From the NCBI GenBank assembly GCA_949752735.1, contig OX457047.1:2773782-2837781 (forward strand): a stretch of 64,000 nt of DNA, written 5' to 3'. Positions within the stretch are counted from its first letter, which is position 1; each line of letters begins with the position of its first letter. Positions 50,711 to 62,239 of the stretch are shown here, one piece after another. The notes beneath the pieces were generated by a model. It was not told where the DNA came from. It searched no databases and was given only the letters and a program-made list of their open reading frames with translations. The stretch is from Lumbricus terrestris. Its lineage: Eukaryota > Annelida > Clitellata > Crassiclitellata > Lumbricidae. The position numbers and the translations under genes were made by a program.

Positions 50711-51869
50711 CGCCGCCTAATGGCTGATTTTGACTATGATGATTGCAATGAACTGGTCGTATTTCTACCAATGTAAGAAATTAGTGGAACCCTGAATGAT
50801 AAGTGTGATGCGTGGGTCCGTTAGTTAGATAAGGAATGCAAGCTTGATGGGTCTTTGTTTAAATTTGCATGTATTACCAGTTACGCTAAGTCAGATTTGT
50901 TACTTGAAGGTCTTGTCGTTTGATGTTACAGTTGGTTAATTCATATTTCAGGTTGAATTGCTGTTATTGTTCAAAATATATATTTAAATTTATAGTTTTA
51001 GTTCTTTGTGTGCAGCTCCATTTTTTGTTTTAATTCTTGTTTTATGAATTTATTAAATTCTTTTATTGATGATTATTTTTTTATTTTTTTGATATTTATA
51101 TTTTTGTGATTTTACTTCAAGTTTTCTACGCATCAATCAATTTCCATGGAGCGTTTTAATTTTGATTTTAGAGTGTCATATTATGGTTGGTACTTTCGAC
51201 ACCTGTAAAACGTTGTCAGTTTATCATATAATAAGGATGGTTCAGGAAAACATAGATAATTTTATTTGATGCTAATTTAACAGTGCTTTGATCTTATTAT
51301 GCTACCATTGGTCGTCCACTCTTCTCTTCAGACCGCGTCATGACCTTCCAGCACCACGGTCTTGGACTGACTACCATAGCCCATCATCGTTATTATATTC
51401 GTTTAATGGTAACAAAGACTGATAGACACACCGCTATCAGGTACAAAAAGCAGTTTATCAAATACAATATAATACCTATAGAATGTCTTTAGCCTTGACT
51501 GGTTGGATTTGTCTTTGGATGAGAGCACAATTTAAATGACATAAATTACAAGAATAATAATTCTATGCTTATATAAGCTACTATACATGTAGGTTAATGA
51601 GATTAGACTTTTTTAACATCATTAATGAGCATATGGTGCCTTCCTATACAAAACCCGAGAGGTGTAATGTCTGTCATCTTTGGTTGGCAATACAAAGTTG
51701 TGAGGGCGTGGCCTTAATTGGTAGGGACGATCAGCAAAAAGCGGTCGAAAAACATAGAGTGCCTTTTGCTCTGGTGGCCATTTTTCCATCGGTAATTGAC
51801 CTTGCTGCTACAAAGCTGAACACGATTCGGATTACATGGAATCACCTCTGTTTCTGTCCGCCGTCTTAA
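50711..51869. other. intergenic, no gene recognised
   Basis: A 90-codon plus-strand frame at 51,597-51,869 has no recognisable domain and leads into the LINE tail that follows, so it may be decayed LINE. Confidence 0.35.
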
Positions 51870-51960
51870 GCAGTTTTCTCTTGGAGAGTTCTGCGCACTG
51901 GGATCGCCTCTGGTTAGGTACACTGCGAGAGGCGCTTTAGAAACCCATAAATTGCATCGT
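51870..51960 (+). mobile_element. L2-like LINE tail
   Basis: ACTGGGATCGCCTCTGGTTA with partner CGAGAGGCGCTTTAGAAACC. Confidence 0.7.
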
Positions 51961-51969
51961 ATAGGCTAT

Positions 51970-52350
51970 AGCATGTTACTTGGCCTGACTCTTTTGCGCA
52001 ACTGAGGCGGCAACTCTCTTCTCGGGGTAGCCCCCTCTTATCTTCGGGCATTGTGTAACTTGGTCTCCACTCTTCCTGGCCGCTCTGCCCTTCGCTCGGC
52101 TGCCAATGGCCTTCTAGTTGTCCCGCGCATGCGTGGAGCTACGGCCCAGTCCAGAAGCTTCGCACTTCTTGGCCGTATACTTGTTGGAACCGTCTTCCTC
52201 ACAAGCTACGTTCTGAGCTTCTTGGCCTTTCTCTTCCCCTGTTTCGTAAACGCCTGTAGACTATATAATACTATTTGTTAGCGGGAGGACTAGCTTGGGT
52301 CGGGAGCGCCACTGAATCTGTGAGCGGCGTATATAAATGTTCAATTACAA
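51970..52350 (+). pseudogene. L2-like LINE C-terminal fragment
   Basis: The frame reads LCNLVSTLPGRSALRSAANG, LLVVPRMRGATAQSRSFALL, then shifts. The tail reads GGGAGCGCCACTGAATCTG and GGCGTATATAAATGTTC with an (ATTAC)n-like end. Confidence 0.82.
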
Positions 52351-53594
52351 TTACTATCACAATTACAATAATTGCAATTAGTTCTATTAGGCCTATCTAC
52401 AAGGTTCGTTGAAACAAAACTGAACCGGGTAGAAAACTTCTGTTCTAATAACGCAAATGTTCACGTTTAAAAGGTGTTTAAAGTTATTGCAAATATGCTA
52501 TTGATCCTTTTAGGTTATACTGCCAGGGGAGCTTTATAAGTACACACTTGGAATAGAATATTTTATAATATGAAAATGACAATAGCAGGCTTGTACAGTA
52601 TATTATATTCACTCTCGTTTTTTTTATTATTATCTTCTTAAGCGCGAAAAAATATATTAGCGATACATAAAGATCGGAGAATATTAAATTTTATCTTGCG
52701 GTTGAGTTATTTGCATGAAACTTGAATTTGCGATGGTCCTGATAAAAATATATTTAATCGGTTAATAGGGCCTATCTTAAATTTAATTGCGATTCAGTTA
52801 GATTATTTATTCTGCGTTATGTACGTTGCAGCCTATGTAGGCTAGCTCATAATCTGAAATGCCAACAAAAATCGCAATAGTATAATAAAGGCGAGAGGAG
52901 ACAAGGAAACAGGCTAAAGTCTTCGACATAATGATCCTTAGTCAGAGCTTACCTAATGTGGCGTTAACGTTATAGACTAGCCAATCATATATAGAACATT
53001 TATTTGACCTTAGTATTTGCTAGCAAACATTTGCTACGGTAACTCTCATGGTTTCAGTTTAAATCTGGCCAGAATCTATAACTATGATCAAAGATTCATT
53101 GGACCACTAATTATGGATGGATGGATCCGAATTGACCAGGGTCCATGACAACAGAGGCCGTTACCCTGGACAGAAACTTGCTCGGCATATATATTACAGC
53201 ACTTAAGAGCACACCACTAATTATAGATAATACAGAGTTATAAATAGGCTTATGTGGCATTTTTGAGAAATTATTGTTCGCACTTCGAAAATTCTCTCTC
53301 CCCCCCCCGGTCACCGTACGCATCTGTTAACGTTAACAGAATCGCCCACATCCAGTGACTTCTCTCTCCTCTTTGAGGTCGCGATATAGGGCAACCCCTT
53401 AACAACATCGTCACACCTTTGAATGATTAGACTCTAATTGAAAAATGAACACCTTTATAACGATTATGTAGATTGTATAATTCTCTTTAAACTTAAACGC
53501 AGTAATGTTATGGCTCATCAGATTAAATGAACGTGCTTAGGGATATAATTATAATAATTTTCGTTTATTCAACAATCCGGTTGACAGACCGCAA
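52351..53594. other. intergenic, no gene recognised
   Basis: AT-rich; no exon or element recognised. Confidence 0.4.
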
Positions 53595-53793
53595 CAGGGC
53601 TTTTTTTAACGTGCAGTTGCACATAAAATGTGCAGTTCTAAATGAATTTGTGCTGTTTCATTAGCACTTCTGTACAGTTAAAACTTGCAAAAAGGTCGTT
53701 GTCCTCCGATTGGAAGTAATTTACCATGGAGGATGGGAAGGGAAAGAAGGGGTTGTGCAGTTCTAAAAATTCCTTAGGCTAAAAATAGCACTG
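53595..53793 (+). mobile_element. hAT-type miniature element, family A, copy 5
   Basis: 199 bp, left end CAGGGCTTTTTTTAACG, right end diverged to AAAAATAGCACTG, with a perfect 8-bp duplication GACCGCAA (53,587-53,594 and 53,794-53,801). Confidence 0.94.
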
Positions 53794-53878
53794 GACCGCA
53801 ACCGGTTAGAGCAGTGTACAATTATGCAGTTGAAACAGTTTACAGGAATTTATATTAATGAATGTATAAGTCTTAGCC

Positions 53879-54140
53879 AGTGGTGGCGCCAGGATTTCAG
53901 TTTTTTTGGGGGGGGGGGGGTTGAATTTGTCGGAGAAATTTTCCGTTTTAAGTCGTAAAAATTTCTGACGACTTTTTTTAGTCATCGATTTTGGAAAACG
54001 TTTCTTTTTCATGTCCAACAAATCTCGTTCATCGTGCGTATCTTTACGAGACCAGTTTTTTTTTTGGGGGGGGGGGCTAAAGGTGGTTAATCGTCCAAAA
54101 ATTTCATTTTTACATAGGAAAAATGGATGGCCTTTAGTGG
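53879..54140. mobile_element. family C-like element, diverged
   Basis: Starts CAGTGGTGGCGCCAGG and contains CGTAAAAATTTCTGACGAC; the right end near GTGGTGGCGGC (54,137) is uncertain. Confidence 0.5.
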
Positions 54141-55480
54141 TGGCGGCAAAGGAAGCGGTAGTGGTAGAGGTAGCAGAAGACCAGAAGTAATAGTAACTGC
54201 ACTAAAACCAACAATAAATAGCCATAAATAATTTATTATTGTCATGAAGAATAGTTAACGATTAGCAACATTCTCGGCCTTTCTTCTGTTATATTATAAT
54301 CGCAAAATTTTATAAAACAAAGTCTGCATATCAATTATTGATGCATTGGAAAAAGCAGCATCATGAAACGTGTTCATTCTGAAAGGAGTAAGCAAGCAAA
54401 CATGGAAGTTAAAAAAGCATCGGTAAAACTGCAGGAAGCCATGATCATAAACAATTGCTTTTGCGTGAAGTCCCTGAACGATGAAATTACATTACAGTGA
54501 CACGCAGTAAAATAGCGATGAATTTGTTAATTATTGAAGTTAATTGCAATAAAGAAAGATGGTTAAAAATTCGATAGAACTATTAAAGAATGACTTAACC
54601 TACACAAGCAGTGTTTTTGCTTGGGCAACATTGATTAGACCCAACTACAAGAGAGAACCTTGCGATATTTAAATATGTTAAGAAATAAATGAAGCTAGAT
54701 TTGCTTTGCAATGATTACTAATGTTCAAGAATGATTAACAATGAGTAATTACAATTATGACCAGGAGCAATAAATTTGAATAGTATTGAATAACATTGGA
54801 TTGACTGCGAATGATTAAAAATTACGACCATTGATTAAAAATGATTGGGGTTGACCAAGGCATGACTTTGGCCTACTATGATAATTGTTGATTTAGGGCC
54901 TACAACGATTACAAATGGATACGAATGATTGACACTGATAACACTTCGTAAGGTTATTGCAATTGATCAGAGATGTTGGATAAATAATTAATTGGAATCA
55001 CGGAGTTGTATTTAGAAGAATGGCTTTGAAGGAATAGGAATAGGAATAGGAATAGGAATAGGAAAAGGCCTATCATCGCGAATAATCAACGTTGTTTATG
55101 AATAAATGACAACGATTACAAAATTCATGTCGTAAAAATCAGGCAATGATCCAATAATTAACATTGTCTAGGTCCACGAACGATTTCCAGCGAAAATCAC
55201 GAATATGGAAACTAACGTTAATATTATAAATAACGATTGTATAAACTTGAATGATTCGAAATGAGCGGAAATAGTTAGCATTTTAATAGAATGATATCGC
55301 ATGAAACTTGAATGATTCGAAATGAGCGGAACATACTATTATAGTTAGCATTATTAAATAACGACTGTAAAAACTTGAACGAGTCGGAAAAAAGACCGGA
55401 GATGATCAACAAAATGATTGCGAATAATCAAAACGAATTCAACGACGAATAGTCGAATAGTCGTTAACGATTTCGAATGC
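54141..55480. other. intergenic, diverged AATGATT-rich repeats
   Basis: From about 54,540 the sequence repeats AATGATTA/GAATGATT-like words at irregular spacing. A short (GGAATA)n run lies at 55,036-55,062, and CTTGAATGATTCGAAATGAG is duplicated at 55,246 and 55,309. It lies just downstream of the Kv coding region and may include its 3' untranslated region or a C-terminal exon. Confidence 0.45.
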
Positions 55481-55529
55481 GGTGTTCTCTGGAAGCAAAT
55501 GTCGTCTTCAACGGCCATGCACTGGCTCC

Positions 55530-56796
55530 CTATCCTCCAAGCCCACCGCCCGTTCCTCCCTTACTCCCATGCCGGTAGAAATTATTGAAGTTGGCGACGA
55601 CGACGGGTACGGGAAGCGCGATGGTAAGCACCCCGGCGATTACGCAGAAGGTCCCCACGAGCTTTCCCCAGATCCCAACGGGGGTCACGTCGCCATAGCC
55701 GACGGTCGTCATGGTTACGATGGCCCACCAGAACCCGTCCGGTATGGACGTGATGAGCACCTTCTCCTGTCCGGCCTCGGCGTAGTAGGCCGCCGAGCTG
55801 AAGATGACCATGGCGACGGCGAGAAAGAAGAAGAACATGCCGAGCTCGCGCATGCTCGTCTTGATCGTCAGCCCGAGAATGCGGAGCCCGTGCGAGTGCT
55901 TCGACAGCTTGAAGATCCGGAAGACGCGAAGAACCCTCGTGAAGAGGAAGGAGCCCTTCTTGCGCGTCGTTTCGCAGCTGCCCGGCGTCTGCATGGTGAT
56001 GAGCGTGATGAAGAAGGGAACGATGGCGAGGACGTCGATGATGTTCATCACGTCCTTACAGAAGCCGCGCTTCGACGGACAGGAGATGAGGCGAAGGATG
56101 AACTCCATCGTGAACCAGCTGACGCAGACGGACTCGACGAGGAAGAACGGATCCTGGTAGTTGTGCTCGTTGTGGAACGAGAGGGACCCGTCGGGCGCGG
56201 TGCTCGACACGTTCACGCAGTTGGCCCGCTCGGAGAACGTCGGGATCGTCTCCGTACAGAAGTTAACGATCGAGACGAGAATACAGGTAACGGAGAGGAA
56301 TGCGAACGCCTTGGCCGGGATGGAACTGTCCGGCTCCTCGCAGATCAACCAGATCTCCCTCTGCCACTCGCTGCTCGGCAGATCCTTCTTGTCGACGATG
56401 AAACCCTCCTTCGTCTTGAACTGATCGATGATATCGCTGTCGAACTGGTAGAACTCCAGCTCCTCGATGAAAATGTCCTCAGGGACCTCGAAGGGCCGGC
56501 GCAGTCTCCCGCCGCTCTGGTAGTAGTAGAGGATGGCCTGGAACGTCGGTCGGTGACGATCGATGAAGATCTCGTTCCGCCGAACGTCCCAGTACTGCTT
56601 CCGCTTGATTGGGTCGCCGAGGAGGGTGTTCGGGTAGCGACCGAGAGTCCGGAGCTGGGTCTCGTAGCGCTGGCCGCTCACGTTGATGATGACGCGCTGG
56701 CAGCCTGATTTCGAGCAGTCGTGGTATTGGCGAAGGACCTCCATGTTGCATAGCTCCAGCTGGACGTCTGGATAGCATCCAGAACCGTTCTCAGCT
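55530..56796 (-). CDS. Shaker-type (Kv1-like) voltage-gated potassium channel
   Basis: One large exon follows the acceptor TGCTTGCAG (first base 56,796); the best start is the ATG at 56,744 (strong context), giving 404 residues to TAG at 55,530. T1 tetramerisation domain about 17-115 (RVIINVSGQRYETQLRTLG; FQAILYYYQSGGRLRRP); S1 about 145-165; S2 200-221 with Glu204 and Glu214; S3 231-251 with Asp237; S4 266-281 (RVLRVFRIFKLSK); S5 300-323; pore with TVGYGD (347-352); S6 with ALPVPVVV (PVP 378-380). This is a tetrameric plasma-membrane channel for voltage-dependent K+ efflux. Compared with Shaker, the first S4 arginine is Leu267; the next three arginines and Lys279 are kept. Only about 15 residues follow S6. 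A donor, A|GTAAGG at 55,564, could splice to a C-terminal exon. Kv1 assignment rests on T1 and S4-S6 wording. Confidence 0.95.
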
Positions 56797-56805
56797 CTGC
56801 AAGCA

Positions 56806-56912
56806 TGCAGTATTAAGTATGCAATTAAGTATGCAGTATTAAGTATGCAGTTAAGTATGCAGTTAAGTATGCAGTTAAGTATGCAATTAAGTATGCAATT
56901 AAGTATGCAGAA
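56806..56912 (-). repeat. (AAGTATGCAGTT)n short tandem repeat upstream of Kv exon
   Basis: Nine or so units of AAGTATGCA(G/A)TT abut the splice acceptor of the Kv exon. Reading it as protein gives a false CILN repeat at the N-terminus. Confidence 0.9.
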
Positions 56913-57066
56913 ATGACGGTGGATGCATCTTACAGTATGGCTCAAATGAATGTCGACACGAGAGTGCATGTGTATTAGAAGGGATTTCTAAATGAATTTT
57001 TAGAACTGCTCTCTCTGTCCCAATTAACGTATAGCAACTTCCCCAAAAAACAAACTTAGGGCACTT

Positions 57067-57127
<61 letters not shown>
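57067..57127 (+). repeat. (AATC)n microsatellite
   Basis: About 15 AATC units. Confidence 0.97.
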
Positions 57128-57128
<1 letters not shown>

Positions 57129-57531
57129 TCGTTATTGAACCCAGAAAATACATTTTACAGTTAAACAGAACAGCAATAGAACAAATTAAGCAACGAAACG
57201 TTTAAAACAGCATAATTAAATGAGTTTAAGTGGGAACAAAGAGCACACCTGAAAGGACAGGTCCCGCTAGCAGGGGCCCATTGAACAAGTGAGTGACTGA
57301 GAGAGGATAGACCGACTGTGAGGAACTGGATCGGATATAATTGTATATAATTTTGTGCGTTAAGTGTAAGCTTATCATGGATTCGGATAAGTCCTCTGAA
57401 TTGCGGCAGACAGGGAGCTTTTTTGATGTCAGTGGATAGTTTATTCATCACTTATATTATCACTTAAGTCACTCACTTAGTCACTTAATCAACTAATAAG
57501 TAACTGATCAATTAATTAGTCAAATTAATAG

Positions 57532-57777
57532 TCAGTTAATTAATTTCTGAACCAACCCTTTATTGCTGTAGATGAGCTGACTCGATGATAGCGTCCCTCC
57601 AATTCCTCCTCCCCCTCCGCTACCACCACCACCACCCCCTCCTCCTCCACCACCCCCTCCTCCACTACCGTCTGGTTGTCTGTGTTGGCAGACGTTCAGT
57701 CGGTGGTTGGAGTGGGTGGTGACGTGGGTGGTGCAATCCGATCCGTAATCCCGCATCAACCACGGAGCGACGCTTCT
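57532..57777 (-). CDS. possible terminal or upstream exon, Gly-rich, unidentified
   Basis: A strong acceptor TTTCTTGCCTTGCAG is followed by a frame open for 81 codons: SVAPWLMRDYGSDCTTHVTT, LNVCQHRQPDG, a run of about 20 glycines, TLSSSQLIYSNKGLVQ and TGA at 57,532. On the minus strand an AATAAA (57,440-57,445) lies about 90 bases after the stop, which suits a terminal exon. Alternatively it could be an upstream exon of the Kv gene, though no good donor is seen. The Gly tract comes from a (CCT/CCA)n-like repeat at 57,600-57,665, so part of the frame may be fortuitous. Confidence 0.35.
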   Translation of the reverse strand, partial: RSVAPWLMRDYGSDCTTHVTTHSNHRLNVCQHRQPDGSGGGGGGGGGGGGGGSGGGGGIGGTLSSSQLIYSNKGLVQKLIN

Positions 57778-58210
57778 GCAAGGCAAGAAACATTGTAATG
57801 TAATGTAATGTACATGTAAATCTTCGAGAATTTCTCGGCGTCCACAAAAGCCACGTCAGGGAGAACAGCTTATTCGCCGGCGCTATATCAAATCAAGTCC
57901 GCAATAGACAGAGCTGCCTTTTTCTTCGTTCCGGTGCCCGGTCAAAATCCGAGGAGGTCAAGCCGAGGAGACAGCGTACAGTCATTATTATAGCAACTGT
58001 TAAATTACGGCTCCTATATAAAAACGCACAAGGTATATAATAGACCAACAGAGCTTCAGAATCAAACCGCTACCGGATCGCAAGTACAGTCCGTAAATAA
58101 GACTTAGTCACTCGTAGTAAGTTTAAAGCAGGCAAGTCTTAATTAGCCTATCTGTGAAAGAAAATAATGGCAGAAGGAATTGAAGCGGAGGAGCAGATAC
58201 GGATCGGCGG
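57778..58210. other. intergenic, no gene recognised
   Basis: A diverged U-type block (GAACAGCTTATTCGCCGGCG) is at 57,860. Confidence 0.4.
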
Positions 58211-58482
58211 CAGTGGCGTAGAGAAGGGGTTCGGGGTTAAATTCCCCCCCCCTATTGGCCTAGGAAAGAAGCTTTTAAAGGTTAGGCCTATTTATCCACT
58301 TAAATAACAAAACCAAAACAATTGCTTGTAGTAACAATTGTTTTTCTTACTTTATTCCCTTTGCTACTTTAATCCCTTTTTATTTACTATAATACTGTTG
58401 GGTTGGTGTCAGAAATGGCATCCGGCCAGGACATAAAATCGCAAGCCCCCTCCTCCTTAACAAATTCCTGGCTACGCCACTG
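58211..58482. mobile_element. hAT-type miniature element, family F, copy 1
   Basis: 272 bp, ends CAGTGGCGTAGAGAAGG and CCTGGCTACGCCACTG, with a perfect 8-bp duplication ATCGGCGG. Confidence 0.95.
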
Positions 58483-58514
58483 ATCGGCGGAAATATTGAA
58501 CGTTCGTTTCGAAC

Positions 58515-58640
58515 GTACAGATTACTGTCCCTGTCTCTCTGTCTCTGTCTCCCCCCGTCTCTCCATCCTTCCCTCCCACTGCCCCTGTCGCTATTTGTGT
58601 CTCTGTCGCTCTGTCCCTCTCTGTCTCTGTCGCTCTTCCT
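58515..58640. repeat. (CTGTCTCT)n-like pyrimidine repeat
   Basis: Irregular CTGTCTCTGTC and CCCTCTC runs; frames through it are low-complexity. Confidence 0.85.
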
Positions 58641-59094
58641 CCTGCTTCAAAAAGTATTACAATGTACAAAATATTTAAAATCGGATCACGGGCAAAGAAT
58701 TCCAAGAAGCATTACTAAATTATTAAGCGGCATATAATTATTTAAACCAAACATCAGTAAAGTCTTGCGGTAGGTCACTATAAGGTAGGCCTACTGTAAC
58801 AGTAGCCATCACATAGGGCGGGGGGTTCGAACACGTACTATCCAAACGCTCTTACTTTTACGAATCGGCTACCGTCATTCGCCGTACGTATGTATCCATT
58901 TTAAAGCATTTATTCAAAGGTTCAAGCATGCACGAAAATACACGAAATTTATATAGCGCCCTACAGAAACCGCTTGCATTCACTTGTACTACCTACAATA
59001 CAAACACTAACCCCGACCTGTTATAATCTTTTACCGGTAATTGCAACTCTTCCACGTTGAATCGCGTCAGCACAACTAATCTTTCACCCAACTG
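58641..59094. other. intergenic, possible short retroelement tail
   Basis: On the minus strand GGGCGCTATATAAATTTCG near 58,944-58,964 looks like another LINE/SINE tail end. Confidence 0.4.
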
Positions 59095-59300
59095 ACCTCA
59101 ACTTATATAGCGCCTAAGTACCTCGCCCATGGAATGATGCTCGATATCCAGGTGGCCATTTGACGACGCCTAGTCGTTCCTGCAGCACCTGGTCCAGAGG
59201 CTGAGTCGATGAACGATGTTGTGAGTCTTTGTCCGTTAGAATTACTCAATGAAGTATTGCAATGAAACGAAAGACATCGCAAGCGGAACTTTAAACTCAA
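59095..59300 (-). mobile_element. probable LINE/SINE tail fragment
   Basis: The minus strand ends TACTTAGGCGCTATATAAGT, as other tails here. The upstream 65-codon frame (RRRQMATWISSIIPWARYLG) is unidentified. Confidence 0.45.
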
Positions 59301-60450
59301 CTCCGATGATTGGAGGCTAGACCGGAAACGGAAGTCGGTTGATGGGTGGGTGCGCAGCGCATGCGCAGTTCGATGATCGCTGTGAAACGGAGTTTGTTCC
59401 CACGTGTACTTCTCCGTAGGCTCATGTCTGTTGGGAGAAGATACCAGTGGTGTGGGAGGAGCAGTTAAGTGTGGCTAACGTTGGAGAAAATACCAGATAG
59501 TCGTGGCCCACCAGGAAGCCCGACTTTTGTTCGAATAAGGATTTAGCTGAAACTGGAGTTGGATTGGCAATTATAGGAATAGGCTAGAATTTGATCAGTA
59601 TTAGACAAAATTGCATGTAGGATTAGGCACAATTAATTAAATCAAGAATTATAGGTCATAATAATCGGAGCAAAGCTGATAACTGTCAGATATCAATAAT
59701 GATGATGATGACAATGCACAACGATGATGACGATGGTAACAATGACGATTATGTCAATGATGCGAGTCGCATCATCGTCGCATCATGCGACGATGATGAT
59801 GAAACGGAAAGCGAGTCAGCAACAATTGACGCAGTTGATAAGAACAGACACGGCTGAGTGAGTGAGTGAGTGAGTGAGTGAGTAATCATATGGAGTAAAA
59901 GTGAGCTCCTGGTCTTGAGAGACTTGTGCATAAAAAATTATGTCACTACTTCTTAACACTAAGCCAACAGTTTCATATAGGCCTAAATCTCTCCAACATC
60001 TAACATTCGCTTTCATATTAGCCCTATTATAGGTGCAGGCCTATATATACGCGTCAAAATAAGTAGCCTAACTGTTGACCCACTTTAGTGTAAACAGTGT
60101 CATGCATCATATTGTTTTTGAGTACAAAGCCTGCATCATAATAATATTAATTATTGTTCCAAAAGCAGTAGCTTGTAGCAGAGCGGGATGGAGTCACGCC
60201 AGGCACCGTCAGACTTTTTCCGAGTGCCGTCGAAGTCTCAGAAGGTCGTGGAAAGTTGATAACAATAGCAGATCGATTGGTAAATGTCGTAATTGTATGC
60301 CGAACTTACAATGCGGTCCGCTTTCCGCAGCGCTCCCGGGAGCGGTTAGCAGATGGGCAATACGCAACCGAGCACCTGCACTTCCAATGGTTTATTCATG
60401 ACTCAGAGTTGCATGTGCTTAAAGCCATTCAGAATTACGCCACTGTTTGC
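59301..60450. other. intergenic, simple repeats
   Basis: GATGATGAC-type runs at 59,695-59,800 and (GAGT)n at 59,855-59,883; no gene recognised. Confidence 0.4.
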
Positions 60451-60535
60451 ACTCTGACAGAGCCAGTCCCAAGCCTGTATATAGGGGAGGGCGTCACTGA
60501 TAAGCTCTGCTGTGACACAGTTTCGTTAGAAACAG
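60451..60535 (+). repeat. dispersed repeat V, diverged copy
   Basis: AGCCAGTCCCAAGCCTGTAT and GGGGAGGGCGTCACTGA align with the copies at 21,324 and 63,003. A 98-codon frame precedes it without a recognisable domain. Confidence 0.55.
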
Positions 60536-61021
60536 CGACAAGGTTGGTCTGAGCCTAAGCCTACTGTGAGACCTGGAGCTGCTCCCATGAGTTCGTTTTC
60601 TTAGTTTTAATTTGCAAAATTTAACGTCGTCATATTATGACAGCAATATTATATAATAGCAGTTGACGACAATAATAATTATTGAAAGTAGAGCCCAGAG
60701 GCCTAGGCGAACTAAAAAAATCAGTGAAAATTAAATATAGGCTACAGTCTCCGAAGGACATCAATTAGTCATGTCAAAACGGCATCTGCAATAATTCTAG
60801 GCCTACATGGCACCAATTATAACTCTTTCATTGTTTAACAGCACTCGAACTAATAGACGTGGTGAAGTGACTGTATCTCGACTTTGAAAAATTAAACAAT
60901 ACTAAGCAGCAATTTTTATGCACATGAATGAAAAAAACTAAAACTGTTCTCGATTAAATTTATAATGCATGGCCTGCATTGATTCTTAATCTAAGCTTAA
61001 TTAATTTGACGGTGCTGACAC
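60536..61021. other. intergenic, no gene recognised
   Basis: AT-rich; no feature recognised. Confidence 0.4.
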
Positions 61022-61293
61022 TTGGTGGCGTAGCCAGGAATTTATGATGTTTTTTTTTGGGAGTTTTATGGCCTGGCCGGATGCCATTTCTGACATCAAC
61101 CCAACAGTATTACAGTAAATAAAAAGGGAATAAAGTAGCCTAACAAAGGGAATAAAGTAAGAAAAAACAATAATTATTGTTACTACAAGCAATTGTTTTG
61201 TTTTCTTATTTAAGTGGATAAATAAAATGTAAAAAACTTTTTCCTATGCGAATGGGGGGTTTTAACCCCCGAAACCCCCTTGTCTACGCCATT
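61022..61293. mobile_element. hAT-type miniature element, family F, copy 2 (inverted)
   Basis: Interior matches 58,211 in reverse orientation (GGCCGGATGCCATTTCTGAC; ACAAGCAATTGTTTTG). Flanks GCTGACAC and GTTGACAC match at seven of eight. Confidence 0.85.
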
Positions 61294-61504
61294 GTTGACA
61301 CTAGGCCAGTCGTTTATCTATGTGGTGACCGTATGGTCTTCACTCTCCATCCATCAGTATTTATATGGCTCCGTTCGTTATCCATACTCCGTTCATTCCA
61401 GACTGTTTCACCTGAGAAGTCTGCAGCTATTATTTTCACCGAGGAATTACGCAAGTCGTTTCTATAGAAAACCAAAGTTAGTCTACTTCAACAGCGAAAG
61501 AATT

Positions 61505-61800
61505 TGTTGATTCAGGAAAGCAGCTGTTTCACTGTAGAAACACGCTGTTTCAGCGGAAAAACCAGCCGTCTCACTGTGGAAACCAGTTCTCCGACTGCAG
61601 TTTTTCACCGCATAGGCACTCTGTTTCAGCAATGAAACCAGCTGTTTCACTGTAAAAACCAGCTATATTTCACAATAGAAACCAGCTGTTTCACAATAGA
61701 AACCAGCTATATTTCACAATAGAAACCAGCTGTTTCACAATAGAAATCAGCTGTTTCACAATAGAAACCAGCCCTTTCACCGCAGACACACATGTTGCTT
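61505..61800 (+). repeat. minisatellite, unit AAACCAGCTGTTTCACAATAG
   Basis: About 13 units near 21 bp, nearly palindromic around CAGCTG. The unit resembles the AAACCAGTTTGTACAGCTG unit at 18,225 but no inverted-repeat borders were seen here. Confidence 0.92.
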
Positions 61801-62239
61801 CTTCAGTAGAGAAATAAAAACCCTTGTACTAAATATCGAACAGATTCTCAGACGAGGAGGAGGTGGATGAGGATAAGAAACAGCATCTGCTACTCGATCG
61901 CATCGTGATAAATTATCCCCCAATGAGCATCACATCCAATTGTAGTCGGAGTCCCTTGTGGCCTTCGCCTCCTCCTCTCACTAGTTGGTGCTTGCGCGCC
62001 AGATAAGGCCATCCAACGGAGAATATTCGCCGACGACTACAGCCCCCTAGCGACGATTCCTCTAAGCGTCCGATCGGGCGAGAGGGAAGGCGTTCTCCAA
62101 TCCTCCTCACCCTCTTTAGATAAGAATCGTACCGCCGCCATATTCTCCACCTTTTTCGACTCCTCCATCATTCTCCTTCTCATCATTCTCCACCCCGTCA
62201 TGCACCTCCACATCCATATCCACCTCATTTACTACCTTC
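61801..62239. other. intergenic, no gene recognised
   Basis: GC-richer with 60-codon minus-strand frames of unknown identity. Confidence 0.35.

Noticed and set aside
55482..56708. 408-codon open frame on the plus strand
   Set aside because: It is the complement of the Kv channel exon. Its Arg/Asp/Glu-rich, low-complexity composition comes from the codon use of the real gene on the other strand.
56797..56969. N-terminal extension of the Kv frame (CILN repeats)
   Set aside because: It is a translation of the AAGTATGCAGTT tandem repeat, and it lies upstream of a good splice acceptor at 56,797.
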